From the NCBI GenBank assembly GCA_022071945.1, contig JAJVIN010000058.1, forward strand, positions 1-42,306: a stretch of 42,306 nucleotides of DNA. The letters run 5' to 3'. Of the stretch, positions 16,169-26,200 are shown piece by piece. Each line of letters begins with the position of its first letter. The stretch's first letter is position 1. The DNA comes from Thermoanaerobaculia bacterium. GTDB taxonomy: Bacteria > Acidobacteriota > Thermoanaerobaculia > UBA5066. A program made the position numbers and the translations under genes. The notes under the pieces are model-generated. The model did not search any database, had not been told where the DNA came from, and was given only the letters and a program-made list of their open reading frames with translations.

Positions 16169-18313
16169 GTGAAAGAACTTGATTCGGCGCAGCTGTTTCC
16201 CTTCGAGGGCGAGCCCTTTGGCTATTCCCTTCACCTGCTTCTTGGCCAGGGTTCGGACGGAGATCCAGCTCCGATTCTTCTCGGGCAAGACCGGGAAGAG
16301 ATGACGGCGCGGGTGTACCTCGGAGCCATCGTGGGGGAGCCGGACAGCCTCGTCGACCTCGTGGCGATCAAGATGCTCCCGAACGATTCGAATCAGGCGG
16401 CGGGGGGAGGCCAGATCGCCGTCACGAACCAGATGCTCTGGGAAAGGTGGGACCGGGAGCGTCTGAGGCTCACCGCTCTGCGGCAGAGCGGGATCTTCTT
16501 CCCGAAGCTCTTCCAGCCCGAGGATGGCAGGAAGGGACTGGGGCTCGCGCAGATCCCACCCCTGTTTTTCGCCCGGGAGGCCAAGCAGCTCTTCACGCCT
16601 CCGTGCCCTTACTGCGCCCGTCCCCTGGAGACGATCCGGGACGAGACCTTCCTCAGAACGAGGCGCCTGCCTTCTTTCGAGGAGAGCGCCTACAGGCTGA
16701 CGGGGTGCCTGGCCTGTGCAGACCGTGAAGGGGCCGTCGCGGTCTTCTCGGCGATGCCGCTGAGGCTTCCGGGCTCGGTGGCGGTGGGCAAGCCGGAAGA
16801 GCTGGCTCGAAGCCTCGCCAAGGCGCTCCTGAGAGACTGGGACGAGAAGACCGTGCAGACCTTTGCGTCGAAGGCGTGCGCCGAAGAGGCGCTGGCAGCA
16901 AGGAAATCGGGCAACGTCCCCAATCCCCTGGCGTTCAGTCTTCGCTGGCTTCCCTTCAACTTCGCGTTGTCTCCGGTCCTGGTGACGGGGCTTTCCCCCC
17001 TGCGCTGGGACGAATGGGCCGACGTGCTGGGCGGGCGTGACCTCGCGGAGATCATCCCGTCGGCGACCGCGGACCACTTGCAGAATCAGTCGATCCAGCG
17101 CCGCGTCGAGTGGTTGAAGAGCCGCCTGCCCGAGTCGGGCCAGTTCTTTTTCGCCGAGGAGGGGAACGGGCTAGATGCCAACGAGGTCCTGTGCCTGAAG
17201 TTGATCGGGTTCCACCAGGTCGTCACGGCTCTCGCCGCCTTCTACAGGACCACGAGCCAGCCTCATCTCGACCTCAATGCGGGCCACGTGCTGTTTGACC
17301 CGTTCGGGGCAGGCGCCTCCCTGCCGTCATTCTGGTCGTTCGAGGCGAAGCTGCACGGGGTCGCCTCGTCGCTCAGCGCCGCGTCCTTGGGGTTCGACGT
17401 CGTCCTGCCTCCGGCGCATCCGACGTATCCGTATGCCGCCCCCGAGATCGTGGAGTTCCAGATGGCCCATCCGAGAGCCGCGGATGTCTTTTTCCAGGAC
17501 ATCTTGCCGGATCAAGGCAGCGGGGGAATGAGGGTCGTCGGGCGTCTCGTGGATCCGAACGGCCTCTTCCCCACGCCTTCAGCGGCTGATCCGATCCGGC
17601 TCGCGCTTCCCGAGGAGGTGGCGGGCCTCGGGCTGTCGGGGCTGACGGTCTTTCTCAAGGAGGGGTCGGAGCCCTCGTATCAGGAGTTCGAGTTCCAATC
17701 CGAACCCGTCGAGATCGATGAGATCCTGGTCAAGAAGTTCAGGAGGATGTTCGGGGCGAGATTCCCGGGTGTCCGTTACAAGGTGTTCCCGAGGTTTGGC
17801 TCGCCCTCTGACCTCTACTCGCTCGGAATCCTGCTTCTGAGGGCGCTCTCGCACGACGAGGCGCATTTCGGCGCCATCGTGCAGGCCCTGCCCCGGCTCT
17901 CGCCCGTCCTTTCGAAGCAGGACTCGGACAGGCCGGCCGAGGCCCGGCTCCGGGCGGCTGCGGCGGGGGAGCCAGCCGTCCTGGCCCTGCTCGATCGCTC
18001 GAGCATCTTCTTCGGGAACAGGGAACGGGCGGCCGCCCGCCCGAACGCGATTCCGCAGAGTCTGTGGGAGCAGGCCGCCTGCCTGGCCTTCCGCCTGGCG
18101 ACCAGGACGAGCGGCTTTTCCGTGTGTGCGTCCGCCTCGGATTTCGATCCCGCCAATCCGGTCGAGAAGCTCGAGCTGCTCCTCGCCGAGACGGAGGGCC
18201 TCATCGGATCCCTCAGGACGCTCCTCTTCCACCGGCAGGCCATTCACCGCGAGATCCAGACGATCCTCGCCGAGTTCCTTCTCGACGAACCCGGGGGGAG
18301 AGAAGAAGCGTAG
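16169..18313 (+). CDS. Divergent protein kinase with zinc-ribbon insert (T6SS)
   Basis: A 714-residue protein at the head of the T6SS locus. Protein-kinase landmarks are in the right order: a Gly-rich loop LLGQGSDG (about 24-31), the ATP-lysine motif VAIK (K68), a likely alpha-C helix (MLWERWDRERLRLTAL, about 89-104), a catalytic-loop-like HLDLNAGHVLFD (366-377; D368 matches HRD aspartate, but K and N positions are N and H), YAAPE (422-426) and DLYSLGILLLRAL (548-560). No clear DFG is seen. A four-cysteine zinc-ribbon-like insert, CPYC and CLAC (C146, C149, C180, C183), lies between the lobes. A further insertion of about 120 residues separates APE from DLYSLG. It starts at GTG 16169 with GGAG at 8-nt spacing. 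No trans-membrane segment is seen, unlike classical PpkA. Given the FHA protein next door, a threonine kinase or pseudokinase regulating secretion is inferred. Activity is uncertain. Confidence 0.65.
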   Translation: MKELDSAQLFPFEGEPFGYSLHLLLGQGSDGDPAPILLGQDREEMTARVYLGAIVGEPDSLVDLVAIKMLPNDSNQAAGGGQIAVTNQMLWERWDRERLRLTALRQSGIFFPKLFQPEDGRKGLGLAQIPPLFFAREAKQLFTPPCPYCARPLETIRDETFLRTRRLPSFEESAYRLTGCLACADREGAVAVFSAMPLRLPGSVAVGKPEELARSLAKALLRDWDEKTVQTFASKACAEEALAARKSGNVPNPLAFSLRWLPFNFALSPVLVTGLSPLRWDEWADVLGGRDLAEIIPSATADHLQNQSIQRRVEWLKSRLPESGQFFFAEEGNGLDANEVLCLKLIGFHQVVTALAAFYRTTSQPHLDLNAGHVLFDPFGAGASLPSFWSFEAKLHGVASSLSAASLGFDVVLPPAHPTYPYAAPEIVEFQMAHPRAADVFFQDILPDQGSGGMRVVGRLVDPNGLFPTPSAADPIRLALPEEVAGLGLSGLTVFLKEGSEPSYQEFEFQSEPVEIDEILVKKFRRMFGARFPGVRYKVFPRFGSPSDLYSLGILLLRALSHDEAHFGAIVQALPRLSPVLSKQDSDRPAEARLRAAAAGEPAVLALLDRSSIFFGNRERAAARPNAIPQSLWEQAACLAFRLATRTSGFSVCASASDFDPANPVEKLELLLAETEGLIGSLRTLLFHRQAIHREIQTILAEFLLDEPGGREEA

Positions 18314-18468
18314 GAAGTCCCGAGACCGGTCTTCAAGATGTGGGCTAAGATCTTTTGGGAAACAACTCTTCAGTCAGAAGCACGGCGCGGTCACGCGGCC
18401 GCTCCGATATCGAGCCGGAGAAGGCGGTCTCCTTGCGAGGCAGCCGCTATCGAGACGAGTAGAAAGCT

Positions 18469-20550
18469 ATGAGTCCAGCACCCCGAGCCCTCTCCCTGGA
18501 AGTCTGGCTGGGACCCATGGAGGGGCTGCGATATGTCGCCGATGTCAGGAGCGCGGCCCAGATCGCCCGCATCGGCCGGCTTCCGTTCGACAAGAAGGAG
18601 CGGGTGCCGAACCAGCTCGTTTTGTCGAGCTGCGTCGGCGTCTCCGGGAGCCACGCTCTCGTCCGGTACACCCAGGGGAAGCTCGCGGTCGCCGACCTGA
18701 AGAGCACGAACGGCACCTTCGTGGCGGGTGACCTCGTTTCGGCGGACACGCCCGTGGAGAACGGAGACATCTTTCTCGTCTCCCTGACGCCGCTCCGGGT
18801 CACGGCGGATGAGCGGCCCGTCTATCCCAGCCCGCCGATGGAACCCGTCTCGATGAACAGCTGGAACGATGCCGCGCTCGGGCCCGTCCTGAGATCCGCG
18901 CGAGACGTCGCGGCGAAGCGGGGCGAGCGCTACATCGACTCCCGGCACCTGGCGGAAGCCGTCCTCACATCCTCCCTACCCCCTGTCCAGGAGTCCCTGG
19001 AGGCCGCCGGGACCGGCGTGAACCGGCTTCTCGGAGAACTCTGGTCCAAGGAGCTCTTTTCGGCGGACCTGGAGTGGATCGCGGAGGTCCTCATCAAGCC
19101 CGTGGGGCTGCCGGCGGATGTGGACGGTGCCGTCGTGGCTCCGAAGGTCGCCCGGTTCCTGACCTCGGCCCAGCTCGCATCGGAAGACATCTCGCCAGCC
19201 CTCAAGCCGGCGTTTCTGGCGGCGAGCCTTCTGACCTCTATCTTGAAGGACGCGAGCGGCGCGGTGGGCAGCTGGCTGGCCCGGCACGGAGTGCAGCCGC
19301 CGGCCGTCGCCGGAGCCGTTCCCACCCCGGGTCCGACGCGGACGGCGTCCAGCAAGGACCTGATTCCGTCCGGGATTTCGAAGGTCGACGAGACGTCTCC
19401 GAGCGCCGTCATCGTCAAGCCTCACGCGAGCAGGAGCGGGGCCCGTCCGACGACCGTGATGACGAGTCCTCCGATCTCGACTCCGCCGCCTGTGACGGAG
19501 CCGATCCCGCAGGCCTCTCAGGAGGTCGAGGCGGGAGAGGGAACCGTCGACGTCAAGAAGGTCGCGAGGTCGAGGCGCGAGCCGGCCGTTGTCCCGCCGC
19601 CTCCGCCGATGACCCCGGTGGCTCCGGCGCAGCCCCCCGCCTTGCCTGCTCAGCCGGCGGCCGCGCCCGCGCAACCCGCGACGCCCCCGCCTCCCATGAG
19701 CGCGGCTCTCGAGAGGCGGGCCCGTCAGCTTGCCGAGGAGCTGAGCCTTCTGGCCGCCCAGAACCGTTTCGGAACCCCCGATGACCGCCACCGGCTCCTG
19801 CGCGGCCGTGTCACGAAAGAGCTCGGCTCGGTGCCCCGCGCCAACAAGCGAGCTCTCATCGAGCGTACCCAGGCCTACTTTCCGGTCGTCGAGGTCCAGT
19901 CTTCGGTGGACGCGGAGATCGTCCAGCTCAGAAAACAGCTGGCGGAGCAGAAGCGGGTCGAGGCCGGCCTGAGGGAAGCTCTCGCGAGCGCCTCGTCGCG
20001 CCGCAACGAGTCCGAGGTGAACTGGAAGAGCCTGGTCGGAGGGATGGAAGCTCCCCCGCAGGACAAAAGCCAGAGGATCCTGCGCGACATCGTCCAGTTC
20101 GCGCTGACGATGGAGAACTTCCTCCTCGGTCTCATCCAGTCGACGACGAACCCGGGAGATCAGACCTCCAATTTCAGGCTTCCCCGGCACAGGGACACCC
20201 TGCGGTCCCTGATGATGGCGGTGGCGGAGGGGAACCCGCCGTCCCAGCAGAAGATCAATGAGTACCTCCTGGAGCTCCAGCAGTGGCAGGTCGCCTGCCT
20301 CGCCGCTTACCTGCAGGCTCCGAAGGAGTGGTTCGGGCGCCTATGGAAGAGGACCAATCCGGCGACGATCGAGGGCTTCGCCCGTCAGGGAGGGCTCCTC
20401 AGAAAGGCCGAGGAGGAGTGGTGGCAGACGTACAAGGCTGCCGTCAAGGACCTCGGACCCGACGTCGTTCAGGACCAAGTTCTGCAGATCACGAGCAAGC
20501 TCGCTCAAGACGAATTCGAGAGATTGAGATCAGCCACGAAGGAGAAATGA
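18469..20550 (+). CDS. FHA-domain T6SS regulator with Clp-N-like module
   Basis: A 693-residue cytoplasmic protein. The N-terminal FHA domain (about 12-112) has IARIGR, SGSHALVRY and the LKSTNGTFVAG core that reads phosphothreonine. It is followed (about 131-275) by two helical repeats resembling the Clp/ClpV N-domain: LRSARDVAAKRGERYIDSRH then LAEAVL in the first, VARFLTSAQLASEDISPALK then LAASLL in the second. Next come a Pro/Ala-rich linker (about 285-410), a charged probable coiled coil (about 480-512) and a helical C-terminal domain (about 530-690) that could correspond to the TagH/Fha C-terminal region. In known T6SS loci Fha scaffolds assembly after PpkA phosphorylation. Its last codon overlaps the start codons of tssJ. 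The Clp-N resemblance is my own reading by pattern and needs a profile search. Confidence 0.8.
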   Translation: MSPAPRALSLEVWLGPMEGLRYVADVRSAAQIARIGRLPFDKKERVPNQLVLSSCVGVSGSHALVRYTQGKLAVADLKSTNGTFVAGDLVSADTPVENGDIFLVSLTPLRVTADERPVYPSPPMEPVSMNSWNDAALGPVLRSARDVAAKRGERYIDSRHLAEAVLTSSLPPVQESLEAAGTGVNRLLGELWSKELFSADLEWIAEVLIKPVGLPADVDGAVVAPKVARFLTSAQLASEDISPALKPAFLAASLLTSILKDASGAVGSWLARHGVQPPAVAGAVPTPGPTRTASSKDLIPSGISKVDETSPSAVIVKPHASRSGARPTTVMTSPPISTPPPVTEPIPQASQEVEAGEGTVDVKKVARSRREPAVVPPPPPMTPVAPAQPPALPAQPAAAPAQPATPPPPMSAALERRARQLAEELSLLAAQNRFGTPDDRHRLLRGRVTKELGSVPRANKRALIERTQAYFPVVEVQSSVDAEIVQLRKQLAEQKRVEAGLREALASASSRRNESEVNWKSLVGGMEAPPQDKSQRILRDIVQFALTMENFLLGLIQSTTNPGDQTSNFRLPRHRDTLRSLMMAVAEGNPPSQQKINEYLLELQQWQVACLAAYLQAPKEWFGRLWKRTNPATIEGFARQGGLLRKAEEEWWQTYKAAVKDLGPDVVQDQVLQITSKLAQDEFERLRSATKEK

Positions 20551-20552
20551 TG

Positions 20553-20999
20553 ATGTCGAGAAGGTTTCTGGCCCTTTCGGTCCTTGCTGGGGCGATCCTT
20601 TTGCCCGCCTGCAGCACCCCGGTCGCCAAGATCGACTTCCGGTGCAATTCGAGCCGGATCAACGACGGGAACCTGCTGACTGTCGACGTGGTCCGGGCCA
20701 CGGAGGGGGATGTCCGAGAGATTCAGCAGCTCGGGGAGAAGTGGTTCTACGAGGCCAAGCGGATGAGCATGGGCGAGAAGGTGAAGACGGTGGCATTCCC
20801 CGCGCCGGATGGGACCTGCGACCGGATGATCGAGGTCCCCGCCGCCAAGGGCGAGAAATTCCTCGTCGTCATCGCCGACTACAAGTTCCAGACCGCGGAT
20901 GCCTCCCAGTACGTCAAGGTCCTGCCCGCCGAGAAGTGGGCCGGGCGCAAGATCCGGATCTCCATCCAGGAGCGCGAGCTCATCATCACGAGCCAATAG
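20553..20999 (+). CDS. tssJ: T6SS outer-membrane lipoprotein TssJ
   Basis: A 148-residue lipoprotein of the trans-envelope complex, anchoring TssM at the outer membrane. A lipoprotein signal peptide MSRRFLALSVLAGAILLPAC carries a lipobox-like LPAC with the lipidated Cys at 20. The mature part is beta-rich with the TssJ layout: a first strand LLTVDVVRAT, a loop EIQQLGEKWFYEAKRMSMG where TssJ has its TssM-binding loop, then IEVPAAKGEKFLVVIADYK. Three in-frame ATGs (20547, 20550, 20553) follow an AAGGAG; 20553 gives the best spacing (8 nt), while 20547 overlaps the FHA gene stop. Sequence similarity is weak, as is usual for TssJ; position before tssK-tssL-tssM supports the call. Confidence 0.75.
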   Translation: MSRRFLALSVLAGAILLPACSTPVAKIDFRCNSSRINDGNLLTVDVVRATEGDVREIQQLGEKWFYEAKRMSMGEKVKTVAFPAPDGTCDRMIEVPAAKGEKFLVVIADYKFQTADASQYVKVLPAEKWAGRKIRISIQERELIITSQ

Positions 21000-21014
21000 C
21001 GGCAGGATCCAGGG

Positions 21015-22535
21015 ATGAAAAAGACGCCTCAGGTCTTCTGGGGGGAGGGGATGTTCCTCCGCCCCCACCACCTGCAGTCGGCCGAACGGTTCCGTGAGGA
21101 GTCGCTGGCTCGCGAGATCCAGCGGATCCAGCCGTTCTCGTACGGCCTCGCGAGCCTCGACATCGCCAGCGATCAGCTCGAGAACTTCATCTTCGAGATC
21201 CGGGACGTCTCGGTGAAGCTGAGGGATGGAACCCCGCTGTCGATGGACTCGACCCTCCGCATCTTCCCGCGGTCGTTCAAGAAGGAAATCGACCAGGCCG
21301 GCGGCCGGATGCGGGTTTTCGTCGGAGTCCCCGTGATGCGGGAGACGGCCCCGAACGTCTTTGCTCCCGGCGAGGGACCAGGAGGGCAGGACAGGCGCTA
21401 CGTGGTGGAGTCGGTCGAGGTCCTCGACGAGAACACCGGCTCCAACCCGCAGCCCGTCAGCATCCGCCGGTGCAATGGCCGGCTCTTTTTCGGTGCCGAG
21501 AGCAGAGAAGGCTACGAGTGTCTCGAGATCGCCGTCGTCGAGAGGTCGGGCGTGGGCCGGAACTTCCCGATGCTGGCCAAGGACTTCATCCCCTCGGTGA
21601 CCGAGATCGGGGCCTCCAAGACACTCCAGGTCCTCTGCGATTCGGTCACCAACAGGGTCGAGGCCAAACACCGCCTCCTGATGTCGGAAGCGGTCCAGGG
21701 CCGGGTCAACCTCATGACCGGAGGAGGCGGACTCCAGACCGTCATCAAGCTCCAGATCCTGGGGAGCTACCTGTTCCTGTTCCAGCAGCTGACGAGGATT
21801 CCCAGGATCCACCCCTTCAGCGTCTACACGGAGTTCTGCCGGCTTGCCGGGGAGCTCTCGGTCTTCGACGACGGCAAGAAACCGATCAAGATCCCGACCT
21901 ACGATCACGACAATCTGGGCTCCTGCTTCCAGGAGGTTTGCCGCGTCATCGAGGAACTCCTCGAGAAGATCGTGGCGACGCGCTACGTGAAGATCGACTT
22001 CGCGCTCCGCGAGGAGATGCTCGTCGCGGATCTCCTGCCCGAGCACTTCGCGCCGGACAACGAGTACTTCGTCGCCGTCGAGACGAACGTCGACGTGGAG
22101 GAAATCGGGAGGCGGTTCGACACCGAGACCGTCAAGATGGGGAGCGTCAGGGACATGCCCGCGTTCCGCCAGGGACGGCTGAAGGGACTGCCCTTCGAGC
22201 TGCAGAAGGTCTCTCCCGCGGGGCTGCCGGCCCGGGAGGACTATGTCTACTTCAAGCTGGCAAAGGACCGGACGAACTGGCCCGAGGTCGTCGAGGAACG
22301 CAAGCTCGCCATCTGTCTGATGACCGAGGACCAGCCGATGGGACCCCGGCCGGCGGATTCGCGCGTGCAGCGGACAGGGTCCTCGCCGTTCTTGATGGAC
22401 TACGACGCGGGCCGCCGGGACCTTTCCCCTCCGGGGGAGCGCAAACCCGGCGAGCGGGCCCCCTTGACCCTCAGGGAGGTTCTCGAGGGCAAGTTCCGCT
22501 TCTCCCTCTATATCGTTTCCAAGCCAGGGAGCTGA
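21015..22535 (+). CDS. tssK: T6SS baseplate protein TssK
   Basis: A 506-residue TssK, the trimeric adaptor that links the baseplate wedges to the cytoplasmic parts of TssL and TssM. The opening VFWGEGMFLRPHHLQSAERF is the typical TssK N-terminus (W-x-EGMFLxPQHxQ in the family). It is followed by YGLASLDIASDQLEN and an extended beta-sandwich. The middle (about 190-310) is the helical bundle and the C-terminal part (about 330-500) the membrane-complex-binding head. The length is slightly above the usual 440-460, mainly from extra loops around 115-135 and 445-480. The gene starts 15 bases after tssJ and is followed by tssL after 4 bases. Confidence 0.95.
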   Translation: MKKTPQVFWGEGMFLRPHHLQSAERFREESLAREIQRIQPFSYGLASLDIASDQLENFIFEIRDVSVKLRDGTPLSMDSTLRIFPRSFKKEIDQAGGRMRVFVGVPVMRETAPNVFAPGEGPGGQDRRYVVESVEVLDENTGSNPQPVSIRRCNGRLFFGAESREGYECLEIAVVERSGVGRNFPMLAKDFIPSVTEIGASKTLQVLCDSVTNRVEAKHRLLMSEAVQGRVNLMTGGGGLQTVIKLQILGSYLFLFQQLTRIPRIHPFSVYTEFCRLAGELSVFDDGKKPIKIPTYDHDNLGSCFQEVCRVIEELLEKIVATRYVKIDFALREEMLVADLLPEHFAPDNEYFVAVETNVDVEEIGRRFDTETVKMGSVRDMPAFRQGRLKGLPFELQKVSPAGLPAREDYVYFKLAKDRTNWPEVVEERKLAICLMTEDQPMGPRPADSRVQRTGSSPFLMDYDAGRRDLSPPGERKPGERAPLTLREVLEGKFRFSLYIVSKPGS

Positions 22536-22539
22536 GTGA

Positions 22540-23217
22540 ATGGACTACACGACAGAACTCTTCCGAGTTGCCTCGAAGGAATTCCTTTTCATCTCCGCGT
22601 TCAGGCAGAAGGTCCGCAAGGGCATCCGCATGAACATCGAGGACGTGGCCGCGGATTTGGAGGAGATTTTTCGCGACCAGGCCACGCAGGCCCGGACGGA
22701 CCCGAGGCTGGAAGCCTGGTACGACAAGGCCCGCTATCCCCTCGTCGTTCTGGCGGACGAGATCTTGATCCACTCGGGCTGGGAGTTCTCCCAGGAATGG
22801 GAAGGCAGGATTCTCGAGGCGAAGTACTTCCGGACCAACATCGGCGGCGACCAGTACTTCGACCTCGTCAGGAACATTGGCGCGGACGACACGCCCCTGG
22901 CCGCGATCCTCTTCGCGGGAATGGCGCTCGGCTTCAAGGGACGCTACCGGGAACGGCCGGAACGCCTCGTCGACATCCGGAAGAACCTCTACCGCGTCCT
23001 TTCCGAGTACATCTCCACGGTAGGAGACCGGCTGACACCGGAGGCGTACAACTTCCAGGCAGGTCCCCCAAAGAGGATCTCGCCCGCGGTCACGCTCGCT
23101 CGGGTCGCCATCATCGGAATCGGCGGCCTGCTCCTCTACTACATCCTCACGTTCGCAATCTGGAGCAGCCTCGTCAGTGATCTGAAGGCCGCTGCCCGAA
23201 ACATGGGAGCCCTGTGA
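22540..23217 (+). CDS. tssL: T6SS inner-membrane protein TssL (DotU)
   Basis: A 225-residue short-form TssL, partner of TssM in the inner membrane. The cytoplasmic N-terminal domain is all-helical and contains the DotU signatures YPLVVLADEILIHSGWEF, EAKYFRTNIGGDQYFDLV and LGFKGRYRE. A single C-terminal trans-membrane helix is at about 188-208 (VAIIGIGGLLLYYILTFAIW). There is no OmpA-like peptidoglycan-binding extension, so cell-wall anchoring must come from another protein. It starts 4 bases after tssK; tssM follows 32 bases downstream. Confidence 0.95.
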   Translation: MDYTTELFRVASKEFLFISAFRQKVRKGIRMNIEDVAADLEEIFRDQATQARTDPRLEAWYDKARYPLVVLADEILIHSGWEFSQEWEGRILEAKYFRTNIGGDQYFDLVRNIGADDTPLAAILFAGMALGFKGRYRERPERLVDIRKNLYRVLSEYISTVGDRLTPEAYNFQAGPPKRISPAVTLARVAIIGIGGLLLYYILTFAIWSSLVSDLKAAARNMGAL

Positions 23218-23249
23218 CTCGTCGCTTTCGGCGAGACGGATGACGAGAC

Positions 23250-26200
23250 ATGAACGAACTCATCTACCCACTGATAGACCTCCTCTACAGGCTGCCCAAG
23301 CCGGTCAAGTACCTGGGCGCCGTCATGCTCGGGGTACCGATCTGCATCGTGATCATGCGGCTGATGGGAGTCGAGCGGTACTGGTGGATCGCGGTGCTCG
23401 GCGGCATCGTGATCGCCGGAGCCGTCGCGCTCTTCGAGGGGATCAGGAGCAAGAGCGACCGTTCCAAGGGTGCCGAGTTCGCGGGCGAGCTCCAGAAGGA
23501 CGCCCAGAAGCCCGGCGCTTCCAAGCAGGAAGTCCGCCAGGCCCTCAAGGAGCTCTCGGACAAGTGGACGGAAGCGCTCGGAAAGCTCCAGGGCACCGGC
23601 CTCAACGTCTATTCCCTCCCCTGGTACCTCTTGATCGGAGAGCCGCAGTCCGGCAAGTCGACGACCCTGAAGAACTCGGGCCTGGAGTTCCCCGTGGGGG
23701 ACGAGGGCCTGTCGGGCTCCGGCGGCACGCGCAACTGTGACTGGTGGTTCGCCAACGAGGCCGTCATCCTGGACACGGCGGGACGCTTCACCTTCCAGGA
23801 AGAAGCCGCGCCGGATCAGGCCGAATGGTCGACCTTTCTCAAGCTCCTGAGGCGCTACCGCGGGGACTGCCCGATCAATGGCGTCCTCATCGTCATCCCC
23901 TGCACGTCGCTCCTCGAGGACAGCCCCGAGGAACAGGACCGCAAGGCGCAGAACATCAGGTCCAAGCTCCTGCACCTGCAGCGCGTCCTGGAGATCCGGT
24001 TCCCGATCTTCATGATGATCACGAAGGCCGACCGGATCCTCGGCTTCTCCGAGTTCTTCTCCAAGCTCGATCCGGTCGACCAGAGGCAGCTCTTCGGCTG
24101 GTCGGCGCAGGGCGGCATCGACACGGTCTACGACCCGGCGGCCTTCGAGAACTCGTTCGAGGACATGATCGGCCGGATGCACCGGCTGCGGCTGAAGTTC
24201 ACCTCCTCGGAGGAGAACGTCGCCACCGTCGACAAGCTCTTCGCCTTCCCCGAGGAGCTCCGGGCCCTGAAGGACCCCCTCAAGAAGTACTTCAACGTGA
24301 TCTTCCAGAAGACGCGGTACGACGAACCCCTCGTCTTCCGCGGCTACTACATCTCGAGCGGTGTCCAGCAGGGCAAGCCGATCGCCCGCGCGATGCGCGA
24401 GCTGCTCGGAACGTCGGCGGACGCCATGATGGAGAACCTCGAGCAGATCTTCAAGCGCTCGAGGGCGTTCTTCATCAAGGACTTCTACGAGAAGAAGGTC
24501 TTTCCCGAGCAGGGCCTCGTTGCAAAGACACGGGCCGCGGCCGAGAAGGACAAGAGAAACCTCTGGCTCTTCCGCGGACTTCTGGCCGCCCTGATCATCC
24601 TCGTTCTCGGCGGGCTCTTGCCCGCGTATCTGGCGGTCAAGAACGTCGTGGAGCCGATCCGCCGGGTCGTGACGCAGGCGGAGGAGTGCTGGGGCGACAA
24701 GCCGAAGCCCTGCACCGTCCTGAAGGCCTACGAGGTCTCGGTGGAGCTCCACCGGCAGCGTCAACTCCTGCAGGACCAGGGCTTCTGGCGCCGGGTGAGC
24801 TTCGCTCTCTTCTTCAGGGGATCGAAGGGAGAGCTCGACGAGCTCCTGCGGTCGGTCCAGGGACGCCTCTACATGGCCCGCGTCGTGAGTCCGCTCCTGA
24901 AGGAGTCCGAGGCTCGGATGGGGGCGATCAACTGGGAGACCTTCGACCAGTACCCGCTCTTTTTCCAGAGCTTCGAGTCGTACCTGAAGTGGTGGTGGAT
25001 GTTCCGGATCGGGAAGCCGCTCGATCCCAACACCAAGCCGCCCGTCGCCCCGGAGAACCTCGACGTCATGCCGATGGTGAAGGTGGCGGCCGCGATGAAG
25101 GGCGCCAACGTGACCGAGAAATCGAAGGAGATCGACGAGTGGGTCGGCAAGCTCGGGAGTGATCCCGTTCCCGACCGGATCCTCCAGTCGATCGTCCAGA
25201 AGGGCATGCCCGCCGACAAGGCGAGCTGGGACGTGAAGGACCCCGAGCGCCCGGTGGCGACGTTCGAGCGTTACTGGACGATCGAGAACCTCGCCCGCTG
25301 GGACTTCAGGCTCGTCAGCTTCCTCGAGAAGTACGTCCTGGCGTACAAGGCTATGGTGGCCCTCGACGATCCCAATTCCCGCTCTCATCTCGACCGGGCG
25401 GCGCAGATCGGCAAGGAGTTCAAGGGTGCCTACGACGCCGTCACCAAGCACCTGACTTCGCCCAGGCCCGGCGCCGTCGGGTTCCCCGGGGCGAACCTCG
25501 AGGAGTGGAAGAAGAACCTCGAGGCCGAGTACGCCAAGCTCTACAAGTACCAGGACGCCGTCGAGAAGCTGAAGGAAGAGCGGATGCAGGAGATCCGCCG
25601 CGTTCTCGAGGAGAAGGCGAAGAACCTCGAATCCTCGCAGGGGCTCTACGCGCACCTCGTGATGATCGATCCCGCGGACGCGACGAAGGCGAAGCGGAAG
25701 TGGACGCCGGCGGCGGAGGGGCTGTCGCCTCTCCTCGTCGAAGTGACCGCCTATGCCGACATCGCCGCCTTCGAGGCCGCCGAGCATCCCCAGCAGGTTC
25801 TGGAAGAGGCTCTCCGGCTCACGACGCCGGGTGAGCAGAAGGGCAAGCTCGAGGCGTTCTCGAACAAGCAGCGCGACCTGAAAGTGAAGGCCGTGGAGAA
25901 GCAGGGGGCGGTGATCGGGGCGATTCCGCCCGAGCAGAAGGGGGCCTTCGTCGAGCCGCCGCTCAACTCGTTCATCACCAAGACGGCCGAGCTCGCTCTC
26001 ATCTATCGCGTGCTGCCGACAGCCCAGAAGTTCGTCGGAGATGCAAAGATCATCGGGGCCGGGTGCACTCCCAACATCTGCTTCTCTCCGGGCTACGCCA
26101 AGGAGATGGTCGGCTACACGATCTCGGTGATCAAGTTCGCGGAGGTCTCCTCGGTGGCCACGAGGCCCGACGTCGACCAGATGACGGGTGCAACGGCCCA

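Noticed and set aside
18323-18332. Palindrome AGACCGGTCT just after the kinase-like gene.
   Set aside because: A 10-bp perfect palindrome has no loop and no T-run; too little to call a terminator or operator.
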